A DNA stretch of 64,000 nucleotides from Nitzschia putrida (Eukaryota > Bacillariophyta > Bacillariophyceae > Bacillariales > Bacillariaceae), in contig BLYE01000004.1 in NCBI GenBank assembly GCA_016586335.1, forward strand, positions 434,001 to 498,000, given 5' to 3'. The number at the start of each line of letters is the position of its first letter. The stretch's first letter is position 1. The notes under the pieces are model-generated. The model made no database searches. It was not told where the DNA came from and saw only the letters and a program-made list of their open reading frames with translations. This document shows positions 1 through 9,891 of this stretch, in pieces. The position numbers and the translations under genes are program-made.

Positions 1-694
1 GGCTGCTTTTTCGGTGGCAGAATGCCCAGAATCCATGCGGGAGGCATGGGCTCAAGCAGCCTCCAAACTGGAGGCACAAGGCGCAACTGTTGTAGACATT
101 TCTGTGGATGACTTGTCTCCTCAGTTGGTGCAGACAGCCTTGTCTGCATATTATGTATTGGTTTGTGCTGAAGCCAGTTCCAACTTGAGTCGCTACGATG
201 GCTTTCGTTACGGTGTTGCCTCTGATCGTCGAGTAGAACGTTCCGACTTGACCGCCTTGGAACGACAATACGTCGCCACTCGAACAGATGGATTTGGAGA
301 CGAAGTTCGCCGCCGCATCCTTTGTGGAACCGCAGTCCTATCATCCGATCGTTTCCATACGCAATACGAAGCTGCCGCCAAACTTCGTGCTGCCTTGGCC
401 CAACAACTGCATGGTGTATTGGCAACATCAGTGGATGCTTTGTTGATTCCTACAGTCCTATTTCCTCCGCCGCGATTGGATGAAGGTTCGGTAGATAGTA
501 CAGCCATGTTGGCGAACGATGTCATGACGGTTCCATCGAATCTTGCAGGAATTCCAACATTGGCCGTGCCCGTGTCGTCCTCGCCCTCCGGAGGCTCTTC
601 TGAGAATGCAATGTTTCCCCCGTCCATGTCTATTCTGGGTCCCAGATTAGGGGAAGGCACTCTGTTGACGATTGGTCAAGCGTTGGAAGGTTAA
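1..694 (+). CDS. gatA: Glutamyl-tRNA(Gln) amidotransferase subunit A, C-terminal part (5' end outside window)
   Basis: The frame is open from the left edge, so only the last ~230 residues are present; the GTG at 14 is not a real start. The segment matches the amidase-family GatA C-terminus: an EASSNLSRYDGFRYG block near residue 55, then TRTDGFGDEVRRRILCGT, and later VPSNLAGIPTLAVPV. GatA is the amidase subunit of the GatCAB complex, which converts Glu-tRNA(Gln) to Gln-tRNA(Gln). In algae that activity belongs to plastids and/or mitochondria; the compartment cannot be judged because the N-terminus and the Ser-Ser-Lys catalytic region lie outside. It converges on the RING gene, with 148 bp between the stop codons. 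Family call is firm from the linear order of these blocks. Confidence 0.9.
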   Translation, partial: AAFSVAECPESMREAWAQAASKLEAQGATVVDISVDDLSPQLVQTALSAYYVLVCAEASSNLSRYDGFRYGVASDRRVERSDLTALERQYVATRTDGFGDEVRRRILCGTAVLSSDRFHTQYEAAAKLRAALAQQLHGVLATSVDALLIPTVLFPPPRLDEGSVDSTAMLANDVMTVPSNLAGIPTLAVPVSSSPSGGSSENAMFPPSMSILGPRLGEGTLLTIGQALEG

Positions 695-842
695 TGTCGG
701 ACGTTGCAAGAATTATAATCCAAATAGTGCATTCTTTTCTTGCTTCTCTCTAATAACTGCGCTCGCTATACAAATGACACATTCTATAATATAGACTATC
801 ATATACATTGCTAGAGTACGAAATTCATAGTGAACACAAAAT

Positions 843-2455
843 CTATGATGATGTAGTAGTGGTGGTAGGTGTGGTTGACCTTGTCGATGATGATGTTGAT
901 GTAGTTGTGGTCTTGCGAAGATCCTCGCGGCAGAGTGGGCAGCAGGTTTGTCTGGCACGTCGTCGGCGTCGATCTGGAAGTGAGGTTTCTCCATGGGATG
1001 CATTATTTTGCCATCGTCCGCTCACCCAACAGGACAGGCACTGTGAACCAAAACACAAATACAAAACAGGGCAGAAAACGTGAAGCGTGAGAACAATGCA
1101 GTGCACAACGGAACGGAACTCTCTGGACTATCGCGATTGCTCCAACGTACCTCTTGATGAAAAATATGGCCACAATGGGTTCGGACCACACGACGTTCCT
1201 TGGGATTGGACTGTTCTGCCGTCGCACCTTCTGTCATGCCCAATTCTACATCATTCTCCGGTTGGACAATGAATTCATTCATGCAAATACAACATTCCAT
1301 GATGTCACAGCTTCCCATGGAATTATGATTGCCATTCGTCGTAGAAGTGTTTGCGGATTGTGTGGCACTCGTGCCACCCTCAGGGTTGGGAGTAGTATCG
1401 GGCGTATCCAATGGAGGGAGAGACGCTGGCGCGTTTTGTATCCAGATTTGCTTGTCCTTGGTGATGAGCTGTACCGACTCCATGTGATCCATAATCTCTC
1501 CGACTGTAACCCCACCATTGTGAAGGAGCGCATCTTCTTCTTGCATACGATCTTGCAAATGAGAAAAGGCTTCAGCCTCTGCGGTTGCCCTGCGCAGGAA
1601 CCATAGATAGATGCAGGGCAGAAACAAGAGGGGCAAGATCAAGGCAAAGGTAAACATTTCGAGCGTAGCGACATAGACAGAGAGTGCTTGATACAAGTTT
1701 GGACACGTGGCAGCACAAACATTGAGAGGCTCTTGTGGATTGTTCCCATCGCTGTGGATGGACATGTTGTCCGAGGGAGGAAGGGTAGGAAACTGATCCT
1801 GATTTTCGGGCGTGACCAAATCATCTCGACAGGTCTGCATAAGAGTGACACCGGTGTAGACGTAGAGTAAGCAGACGGTGTGAAAGAATTGATCGTACAT
1901 GCGAACTCGGGCCGGGCGAATAGGCCCATCTCGTTCCCTTGAGTACTGAAAGAGAGAGGAGCGCACTTGGGCGTGATGGGGAATGTAGGCGACGAGGACA
2001 AGAGACGCGACGGCATACCAATGGAGTGGGTGGTGACAGGAGCGGCGCAAATCGAGAGAAGAAGCAGCGTATAGTACCCACAAGAGAGCCAGTGCCACAA
2101 TGGTACCGAGAGGAACAATAGGCCATGTGATGGTGGAAAAGAGGCATCGGAGACGCCGGGTCAAGGTTTCAATGGTTCCACTACGACCATCCACCCCTGT
2201 TGGTTCATCATCGTCCGCGTCGGTTGGGTCTGCTCCTGCCGGATCCACAATCGCAATCGCAGCCGCAGCTGCAGTCGTATTCGTAGCGGAAGGATCCACA
2301 TCGTCGGCGGAAGTACTCGCAGTTGGTAGAGGAGAGGAAGGCGGTGGTAGAGAGGAGGTTCCATATGATGTCGTAGATGTGGATTCCAAAGCGGATGTCT
2401 CGGAAGGAGCCGCATCGTTTGTCCCAATCAAAGCCGTAGTTTCTTGGTCCGACAT
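843..2455 (-). CDS. Four-TM membrane-anchored RING-H2 finger protein (probable E3 ubiquitin ligase)
   Basis: Two exons (2455-1151, 1040-843), 500 residues, with a 110-bp phase-0 intron (donor GTACGT) that falls inside the RING finger. The ligand order is CCIC, then CGHIFHQE at the end of exon 1, CLSCW at the start of exon 2, and CCPLC, giving C3H2C3. Residues 1-108 are low-complexity Ser/Thr/Pro/Asp/Ala. Hydrophobic helices lie near 110-134, 145-165, 188-208 and 262-288, and the RING near 388-478 closes the protein. The layout suggests ubiquitination at an internal membrane, but nothing shows which one or what substrate. The start at MSDQETTALIG was chosen over an in-frame extension to 2626 because the extension looks like leader sequence. 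A basic Arg run separates the last two ligand pairs, an unusually long spacer. Confidence 0.82.
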
Positions 2456-3287
2456 GGTTCTCTGGGGTGGAGGAATAAGGTAGAGTTCTTGTGCCAAGCA
2501 AAGAAACGGCAATCGCTGGGTTAAGGTACCAACCAGAATCCTGTCGCTGGTGTTTTTTTTTTGAGAAAGGAGTAGTGCTTCGTACTCGTACTGCGGGGAG
2601 TTCAGAAGAGTACAACTCTTTTCCAAGGTACGACTGTTGTGTTATTTACGAGTAAAGTAGAAGAGATACGGCACACGAGTCGTTGATGCACAACCACTCT
2701 ACTTGCTGTTTTTCCTTTTACCCACCCTTTTTGTTCTCCAACGTCCTGTCGTCCTGTCAATCTTTTAGCAAGCTAGCACGCGGGTGAGTAAGAAAGAAGC
2801 TGCGCTGTTGGTTGCGGCGCGGCGCATCGAAGAAGAAGGGCGACATCTTCCGTGTCCAACGAGAATGTCCTTCGCGTGTCTATGCCATTCCCGACCACAA
2901 TCCCATCAGCCCACCTCGGTCCAGCCGCCCTCCGTGTGGAGGGAGGACTGCGCTTGACACGATTCGTCGGAGTATCGGTATCCTTGCTTGAACACAAGAA
3001 ATTGAATTTTGAATTGAGTGGAATAAAGAGTTGGCCGCCCACCCCTTGCTAGAGCGAATGGTATTGTGTGACCTGGGACTTGGGACATACATACAATAAG
3101 ACGTTGCGGGTCGACATTGGACATACGACGCCAACAACCACTACCAGTACTTTACTCAAACCACATTCTTGTCACACAACCTTGTGGAAAGTGCACAAGT
3201 GCAACAACAACAGGCAAACCATTGCTTGTATTTCCGTAGCTACTTCTAGTCGTCCAGTTGTTTCCCACCGACCAACTTGTTAGAAAA
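2456..3287. promoter_or_regulatory. Divergent intergenic region between RING gene and Asp-rich protein gene
   Basis: About 830 bp between two divergent starts. Short open frames occur on both strands but none has a convincing start, domain or splice pattern. It presumably holds both promoters and leaders; I see no clear TATA box or long repeat. Part of 2456-2626 may be translated if the RING gene uses its upstream in-frame ATG. Confidence 0.4.
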
Positions 3288-5382
3288 ATGAGGCATTGTT
3301 GGAATCTCTGTCTGCTGGGCTTGATGCTACTCGTATTCGTACAGGTGGCATCATCATCATCTCTTGTTCAAACCTCCTTTGTGAGAACGAGAAGCTCAAA
3401 ATCGTCACGCTCACTACGAAACCTCGAATATGAATACATTCCAAGAGGAATCCCCCACAATGATATTTCTACACCTGTTCCCACTGCCTTTAAGGATTCC
3501 AAGATGACCAAATCTCCCACCTTTAGTCCAACCAAGGCTCCTTCCAGTTCCGACATTTCTCAAACCAGTCCTCCCACGTCTTCGTCGACCTTGATCGATC
3601 CTCCCTCGGACGGGGATGATGTTGCCATTGTTACAGATGACACTGTCACTCCTACCGATGATGATGACGATGATGGCACTGCCACTGGCGATGATTCCAC
3701 TCTCCCTGGAGACAAGGACAATGGAACGGGTGATGATGATTCTGTCGGAGATGATGGAGGAATCATCGTAGGGGATGATGATGCTGTTGTCCCTGGAGAC
3801 GATGATAATGGGGTTCCAGCCGATGATGACGATGCCACTGGAACCGACGATACTACTTCTGCCGATGATGATACATCGTCTACCCAGGATGATGATGGCA
3901 CTACCAATCAGGGTGATGATGATGATACCCCTCCTGGAACAACCGACGATGCTACTCCTGCAGACGATGATACATCATCTACCCAGGATGATGATGGTAC
4001 CTCTCCTGGAACAACCGACGATACTACTCCTTCCGATGATGATACGGCTCCTGCCGATGATGACACTTCGTCGACTCAGGACGATGATACTCCTGCTGGA
4101 ACAGATGATACCATTACCACCGAAGACGACGATGATGCTCTCATTCAAGGAGACGATGATGTCTTGATTGGCACTGGAGATGATGATGCAGCTCCTGGAA
4201 CCGACGACAATGGACCTACATTGTTTGACGATGATTTCTTGCTCCAAGACGACGAGTTCACAACTGGTACAGATGACACCACCACCGATGATATTACCGA
4301 TGATGTCACTGCAACCACTGCTGGTGAGTAAACGCTCCGCTTTCTCCTATTGTACTTCATTCTATGCCTATACTGACAGTCTCCCATCTGTAGTCTTTTG
4401 TGATGGATATGATGCCACCAGCTCCACGTCCGCACTCAACTGGACCTATGCTGTCACTATGGAGGATGGAACCACTCTTCAGGATGTCTTGACTGCTGTC
4501 GAGACATTCGAGCCTTTGTTGCTCACGGAAATGATGGAATTGCTTCAATGCAATCAGTCTGACTATGGAATCATTGGTATGGACTTTCAACCTGACGACA
4601 CCATCGTGGGAGAAGGTATGTGCTGAGTGTTCTATCTGCCTTTCTCGTAGGTATGAGTGCTGTACCCATCTAACACGCCTTGATTCTTCACAGAGTGCCC
4701 CGATACTACTTCGTCTCTTCCTTGCTTTGTCTTCCAAGGAAGCATGGAAATCTACTTGGAGGAAGATGCCGATGAGTCCATCGCCATTTTGGAATCCAGG
4801 CGCTTCATCCAGAGTCTCTTGGAAGAAGTTGGAGCTGTTGATATTGACAACGTCGTTGACATTGAGTATCTCTCTCCAGATCTATCCGATACCTCTCCCG
4901 TCACTGGAAACGAAGGTGGGGACCGAGATACAACCCTAGGTGGAGACAATAGATCGGTTACCGTTCCTGTCATTCTTTCGGTTGGGGCTTTGTTTGTGGC
5001 CTTTGCCGTAGTCGGAGCTGCACGCTACAAGAGGCGAGAGCACGACTTGGACGGCCCAACCGTTGCCTCTGGTGGCCCATCGGTAGGTACTGGCAACGAA
5101 TCTGGACTCACACATGACTATGACTCCAACTTTTTGCCCGGAGCCTACCAAACGGGAGCTGCCACCATGAGTGCTATTCCTGAAGATTCAAGTGACTCTG
5201 CTCGAAATACTAACACTTCCCTAATCATTTCCGACTGTGGCTACACGGACGATTCATCAAGAGATATGTCGTTTGTTAATACAGTAATCAATGAAGACCC
5301 AACCTTGGGGGCCCGTGGCATTGACGACTACGAACATGACGACGACTATATCTTCGATCATGAAGACTTCCAACTACCATAG
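3288..5382 (+). CDS. Secreted/type I membrane protein with Asp-rich repeat region (diatom-type, function unknown)
   Basis: Three exons (3288-4323, 4394-4615, 4694-5382), 648 residues; both introns are phase 1 (donors GTGAGT and GTATGT). Residues 1-25 are a clear signal peptide. A basic RSSKSSRSLR stretch follows, then SPT-type linker (KSPTFSPTKAPSS), then about 240 residues dominated by Asp with Thr, Ser, Gly and Pro. Exons 2-3 encode a Cys-containing globular part, followed by one TM helix near 507-529 (VPVILSVGALFVAFAVVGAA), a basic stop-transfer KRRE, and a ~115-residue acidic tail. I do not recognise the family. Such acidic lumenal regions in diatoms suggest binding of Ca2+, polyamines or silica-associated components at the cell surface or silicalemma; that is inference only. 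The start is the first ATG, just before the signal peptide. Confidence 0.8.
3861..4093 (+). repeat. Imperfect ~93-99 bp tandem repeat coding for Asp-rich units
   Basis: Three copies of a block coding for ADDDTSSTQDDD begin near 3861, 3960 and 4053, separated by variable Gly/Thr/Asp linkers. GAT/GAC alternation and synonymous differences between copies show divergence while Asp is retained. Confidence 0.75.
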
Positions 5383-5487
5383 AGCAGTCGCACATTCCTA
5401 TTACACCTTCCAACAGTTCCCCGCGAATTTTGTACGTTGGAGGTTTCCCATTATGTTGACCAAGTCTTGTGGTTGCAAGCATGTGCT

Positions 5488-5495
5488 TATAAATA
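5488..5495 (+). promoter_or_regulatory. TATA-like box for the MFS transporter gene
   Basis: TATAAATA lies 83 bp upstream of the first ATG of the transporter gene, a plausible core-promoter distance with a short leader. Confidence 0.4.
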
Positions 5496-5570
5496 TAGAC
5501 TCCGTTCATTCCGACCGTTCAAGTCTTCCGTAGTAACCTCCTCGCGCGGGTGTCATCTACGTGACGTGGC

Positions 5571-7112
5571 ATGGTTCCGAGTGGTCATGTCAGTCAAGTC
5601 CCACAGAACTTCTTCTGTCAACTCCAGAACATGATGATCATGACACAAAAAAGTCGTTCGAACCAAACGTTGACCATGGAGGAATCTACTCCAACACAGG
5701 AAAGATCTTCCGTGCTAGACATTCAGCGATTTTTCTCATGCTACTTCAAAAGCCATGGAGGTGTTGCTGTTCTTCTCATTAGTGCCGCCGTTTCGGTAGG
5801 CATTGGCTGCACAGTTGCTTTGGTTCCTGAACTCCTCACCGACCGTTATGCCCGACTTTTTCATGGGTATGATGGAGATTTGTCATGCTCCAGCTACACT
5901 GCAGAGACTATGCCTTATGAGTGTCGATTGGGAGCGGATAATGCGCAAAATGCCTCTGCCTGGTCCTCGGTTTGGCAATATCTCTTGACTTTTTTCGGAA
6001 ACGCCATGGTGGGTCGACTCAGTGACGTCCATGGGCGTCGCCCTCTCTTTTGTCTTTGCATCTTCTTGAATACACTAGCTCCACTTGCCTTGGTCTGGAT
6101 GATTCTGTGCCCTTCGATTCATCCTGTTGTATATTATGGAACCAACGCAGTTACAGGTTTGGTTAGTTACATGAGCATTACGTTGGCCATTCTCTGTGAT
6201 GTCCTCCCTATGGAATTTCGAGCACCAGGATTTGGGGTCATTCTGGCTGCTTTCTTTGGAGGGTTTGCCTTTTCTCCTTACATGGCCTTGATTATGAGTG
6301 CTCTGCAAGTGTCTGTCGTCGCGGCTGCCTTGGTTACCTTGGCTTTTGTATATACAATCCTCTACTTTCCCGAGACTCTCCCAGGAGATGTCAAAGCCAG
6401 GAACCAAGCGCTAGCTGAGGCTGAGAATGACGACCAGCATTGGTTTGTGCAAGGTGTTTCAAGACCATTTCGTGACATGGCCATTTTGAAACGTGATCGA
6501 GTGGTCCAGTTGGTGGCCGGAGCAACCTTTTTCAGCAGTATGGTCTATGCAACCGACGTCAAGTTGGTCGTTTTCTACATTGAAGAGCATTTGAATGTAC
6601 GAGAGAACGATATTGCTCCTATGTTCTTGATTATGGGTATTGTTGGGGTAGCGATTCAAGCTTTGTTCTTGCAATCCCTCCTGGCTTGGTTGGGAGAACG
6701 ACGTCTCTTGATTGTCTCCTTCGTGAGCGGTACCTTGCACAACCTCTTGTATGGTATTGCAACCAACAAACAAACCATATTGGTAGCCCTTTGTATGGCG
6801 CAGTTGTCGAAAACAGATGCGCCTATTTTGGCATCTGTGGCATCCAAACGCGCCACCAGAAACGAACAAGGTCAACTACAGGGTGCACTGAATGCCGTTG
6901 GTGCCTTGGGAGGAGCGATTGGACCAGTGACCATGCAGTTCATCTATGCGCGTACCGAAAATACCGTGGGACCTGGCACCATGTGGATCTTTGCTGCCTT
7001 TCTTTATTCTATTGGGACCATGATAGTGTCCTTTCTTAAGGAGGAACCTCCCGTGGAGGAACATGTCAGTGATTTGGAGGAGCCTCTTTTGGAAGAATCC
7101 AATCTTAGCTAG
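5571..7112 (+). CDS. Major facilitator superfamily transporter
   Basis: Single exon, 513 residues. A hydrophilic N-terminus of ~60 residues precedes a predominantly hydrophobic body with about 11-12 TM helices. The MFS motif A appears as GRLSDVHGRRP after the second helix, and the two halves are joined by a hydrophilic loop near residue 275 (GDVKARNQALAEAENDD). The C-terminus is acidic with Leu/Glu pairs (LEEPLLEE), which may act as a sorting signal. Overall it resembles the TetA/HIAT1-like branch, but the substrate cannot be read from sequence. The start is uncertain: the ATG at 5571 and the cluster at 5631-5640 are both possible. Its stop codon overlaps the end of DDRGK1 on the other strand by 8 bp. 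Confidence 0.88.
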   Translation: MVPSGHVSQVPQNFFCQLQNMMIMTQKSRSNQTLTMEESTPTQERSSVLDIQRFFSCYFKSHGGVAVLLISAAVSVGIGCTVALVPELLTDRYARLFHGYDGDLSCSSYTAETMPYECRLGADNAQNASAWSSVWQYLLTFFGNAMVGRLSDVHGRRPLFCLCIFLNTLAPLALVWMILCPSIHPVVYYGTNAVTGLVSYMSITLAILCDVLPMEFRAPGFGVILAAFFGGFAFSPYMALIMSALQVSVVAAALVTLAFVYTILYFPETLPGDVKARNQALAEAENDDQHWFVQGVSRPFRDMAILKRDRVVQLVAGATFFSSMVYATDVKLVVFYIEEHLNVRENDIAPMFLIMGIVGVAIQALFLQSLLAWLGERRLLIVSFVSGTLHNLLYGIATNKQTILVALCMAQLSKTDAPILASVASKRATRNEQGQLQGALNAVGALGGAIGPVTMQFIYARTENTVGPGTMWIFAAFLYSIGTMIVSFLKEEPPVEEHVSDLEEPLLEESNLS

Positions 7113-8001
7113 TAGAAGTAGCAAATATAATGAACTCTGCTTGTTGCACTACCTCGCTTGCCGTTGTTTTCTCCCTCGCGCTCATAAAAGTAGCCAACTG
7201 TTTGAGTTCGTGTTGAGAAACAAAAATGAATCGATCATCTGGCTCCAAGACACCTGTCACTCGGGAAGACGCAATCAGTTCCTGAATTCGATCTGTCACA
7301 CATTTGGGTTCCAATTGGAACCGTTCTGCCAGTTGTTGAATCTGAACTACACGTTGGGTTTGCATCTCCTTCAACCAGTCATCCACAGAAAGAGACACAC
7401 CTTCATCTGGTGACGACAGAAACGTCTGGTAACGCTGCTGCGCTAGCTCTTCCTCGATCAATTTTTGGGATAACCTTTGCTGACGGTCTCGTTCCGCCTG
7501 CTCAGCTTCTAGTCGTTCCCTTTCTTGTCTTTGCTTGCGGGCCAATTGCTCTGCTTGAGCTTGTTCACGTCGGCGTTCACTATCTAGCAATTGTCTCTCC
7601 TCTCGTTCCACTTCTTTGGCCTTGAGTTGCCTTTGTTTTCGGGACAGCGTACTTCTCTCGGCATGATTGTTGGCAGCAGGTGGAATGGGTTCATCTGTCG
7701 GCTCTTGTGGCTGGGGAGTGGGAACATTGGTTTTGCGTTGTTGCTTCATAATGTGTTTGGCACGGGCTCGGCGTTGTGCTCGATTCAACGTAGCCACGTC
7801 TGAATGGGCCAACTGCTCATCGTAGGAACCAGGAGGATCATCGTCATCGACGACAATCTCGTCACTGGAGCGCAAACGCCGGAGTACCACCGTGTAGATT
7901 GTTCCTGCCAAGACGACAAACCCAAGAGCTGAAACTACCAACAATGTTGAATCGGTGAAACCAACATTGACGTCGGGTACCTTGCCTAGGGGTTCTGTCA
8001 T
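7105..8001 (-). CDS. DDRGK1: DDRGK domain-containing protein 1 (UFBP1-like, UFMylation at the ER)
   Basis: Single exon, 298 residues. One N-terminal hydrophobic helix (STLLVVSALGFVVLAGTIYT, about residues 18-40) is followed by RR and a long charged coiled coil (~residues 75-195, rich in R, E, Q). It ends in a winged-helix domain with QLAERFQLEPKCVTDRIQEL and then TGVLEPDDRFIFVSQHEL, the place where animal homologues carry the DDRGK-containing strand. DDRGK1/UFBP1 anchors and activates the UFM1 E3 complex with UFL1 at the ER membrane and has roles in ER-phagy and ribosome quality control. Start chosen at MTEPLGKVPD (A at -3); an in-frame extension to 8082 is possible. Its last codons overlap the MFS gene's end. 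Confidence 0.88.
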   Translation of the reverse strand: MTEPLGKVPDVNVGFTDSTLLVVSALGFVVLAGTIYTVVLRRLRSSDEIVVDDDDPPGSYDEQLAHSDVATLNRAQRRARAKHIMKQQRKTNVPTPQPQEPTDEPIPPAANNHAERSTLSRKQRQLKAKEVEREERQLLDSERRREQAQAEQLARKQRQERERLEAEQAERDRQQRLSQKLIEEELAQQRYQTFLSSPDEGVSLSVDDWLKEMQTQRVVQIQQLAERFQLEPKCVTDRIQELIASSRVTGVLEPDDRFIFVSQHELKQLATFMSAREKTTASEVVQQAEFIIFATSTS

Positions 8002-8156
8002 GTTGCTTTCTGTGAATGTGTGGTTTGTGTTGTGGATATCAAGGCGGTAATCGACCACTTTGACTCCCCTGGAAACATACACTGCAATTGAAATTTTTAT
8101 TAGTACGACCTTGCAAGTGTTCTATTATTATGTGCTGCTTCTCTATAATATTTGTT

Positions 8157-9408
8157 TTAAAGATAGCCGCATAGGAAGAAGACCCCAGCCTCGTAGGCGA
8201 TAACCATAAGATGCCAGCGGATATCCAAGCTAGCACTGGAGGCAGCCGAGGTGAATAGGCGGAACAAAAAGAGGATCAGTCCATCGGCAATGCTTTGAGC
8301 CTTCCAAATAATTCGAGCCTTAGCCATACCGCCTCCGTCGCTTCCATAGCGAATAAAGAAAGACGAAACCACTTTGTAGAGGCACAGCAACAAGATACAA
8401 AGAGCCATGTGTTGAGACAAAAACTTATCCCCAATATACAAGGCAGCAGCATAACCCTCTTCACGGGCTTCTACAGAGCCCTCTGGTGGAGAATGTAGCA
8501 AAGCACCAGTCCATTCGAGGTAGATATCGTCACGGGGAATGAATTTGAGGATGTAACCAGGGAAGAAAAGATCACGACCGGCAATAAGCATCATGGCACC
8601 CGAACACATGGCCACCGTTCGTGCAACAATCCTAGAGGGAACTGAATCTGGAGTCTTGTTTTCCATCAACTTCGCAGGGCCCCTCTCAATGTTGCCGGCA
8701 GTGTGAAGGAAGGAAAGAATCATGACAGCTTCCACAACCAAAACAATGATAAACATGGTAGGAAGTGTCTGGGCGCCAGCAGCCTCCAACTCTCCAAGGT
8801 AAAGTCCATAAAAAGCAGCCATCAAAACATTCGTGATAACAGCAGTCCATAGCATGGGACGGAAATGTCCATGTTTCCAACGTGCCTCAACGGGATGAAC
8901 CAACATGGGCATTAGCTTTTGGATTTGAAGAGCCATGAAGGCAGCTCCTCCCATTTTTCGAACAAACAGACCACCCATATTGTTGGCATCAGTGGTTACT
9001 TGAGCAATGGTACTCAATCCACCCTGTTTTGATTTCCAACCTTTCGAGTCGTCGAAAAATTCAATGGATTTGGTGAATTGCTGCACAAAACAGAAAAAAC
9101 GTGACATTAGAATTCAGAGTGGAGCAATAGACACAAGGGGATAGAACAACACAGTACATGGAACGTACAAGGAACGACTCGTCAAGCTCTCCTGCAATGT
9201 TGCGACCAGTCGCAAAGACATCTCGGAAAGCAAAGACGAACAAAAAACCTGAACATGCAATCACTGTGAACACCAGACCGAGAGGAGGAAGGTGGTCAGA
9301 AGCAACGTCTTTGACAACTTCTTTCTGTGGTGCTGTTGTTGTGGCTTCGTCTTTCTTCACAGTGACAGGATCTGCATCTTTCTTGGCTTGTTTGGATGAC
9401 TTTCCCAT
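8157..9408 (-). CDS. Polytopic membrane protein of unknown function
   Basis: Two exons (9408-9169, 9080-8157), 387 residues; the 88-bp phase-0 intron has donor GTACGT and acceptor TGTGCAG. The first ~45 residues are Lys/Thr/Asp-rich (MGKSSKQAKKDADP), followed by a first TM (LGLVFTVIACSGFLFVFAF) and, after a soluble loop containing FVRKMGGAAF, about five or six further helices. The protein ends hydrophobically at FFLCGYL. I do not recognise the family. No signal peptide or plastid motif is visible. A lumenal or cytosolic loop near residues 265-300 carries acidic/aromatic sequence. It is divergent from the APX gene with a 483-bp shared upstream region. Confidence 0.75.
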
Positions 9409-9891
9409 GACGGTGCCCTGTTTTCTCACTGTCAATTGGTGCCTGTCATTTATTTTGGCGTGGACTGGTGACTTCCCATCAACATCGTTGTTGCGTCGGA
9501 TAGTTTAATTTGGTCGTTGAATATACATCTTCCTGATGGATACAGGATAATCGAAAAATATTGGTCCGGGAGACGGATAGACGCCAAGAAATCTTTGACC
9601 TTCCAAGAAAAATGGCCTCTTCGGTGCAACTCGCGGAAGATTCCTCTGGTGACGTACCAACTGCGCGATGGCCTCGCACGTGCCTCAGTTATCATCCAAG
9701 GGGAAAAAGTATCCACCACAATGTCTCCAGATAGTCACAAGATTTGCGAAGTCAATTGTGGAAGCAAAAAGATCTTTCCTATTGGGTGTCTTTTCGATTC
9801 CATTAATCCATCCAGGCGCTTATCGAAACGTGGTCTCATCTTCGTAACCGGTAAAACCAAGAGCGCTTGCTAGCTTGCAAAAAATAGAAGG
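9409..9891. promoter_or_regulatory. Divergent promoter region, membrane protein / ascorbate peroxidase
   Basis: 483 bp between divergent starts. A 118-codon open frame on the plus strand (9517-9873) has no recognisable domain or hydrophobic pattern and is probably chance. No strong TATA box or repeat seen. Confidence 0.4.

Noticed and set aside
3560..3907. Ser/Val-rich minus-strand ORF opposite the Asp repeats
   Set aside because: Reverse complement of GAT/GAC repeats reads as Ser/Val without stops; a compositional artefact.
9517..9873. 118-codon plus-strand ORF upstream of APX
   Set aside because: Located in the shared promoter region, starts without supporting context and shows no recognisable features.
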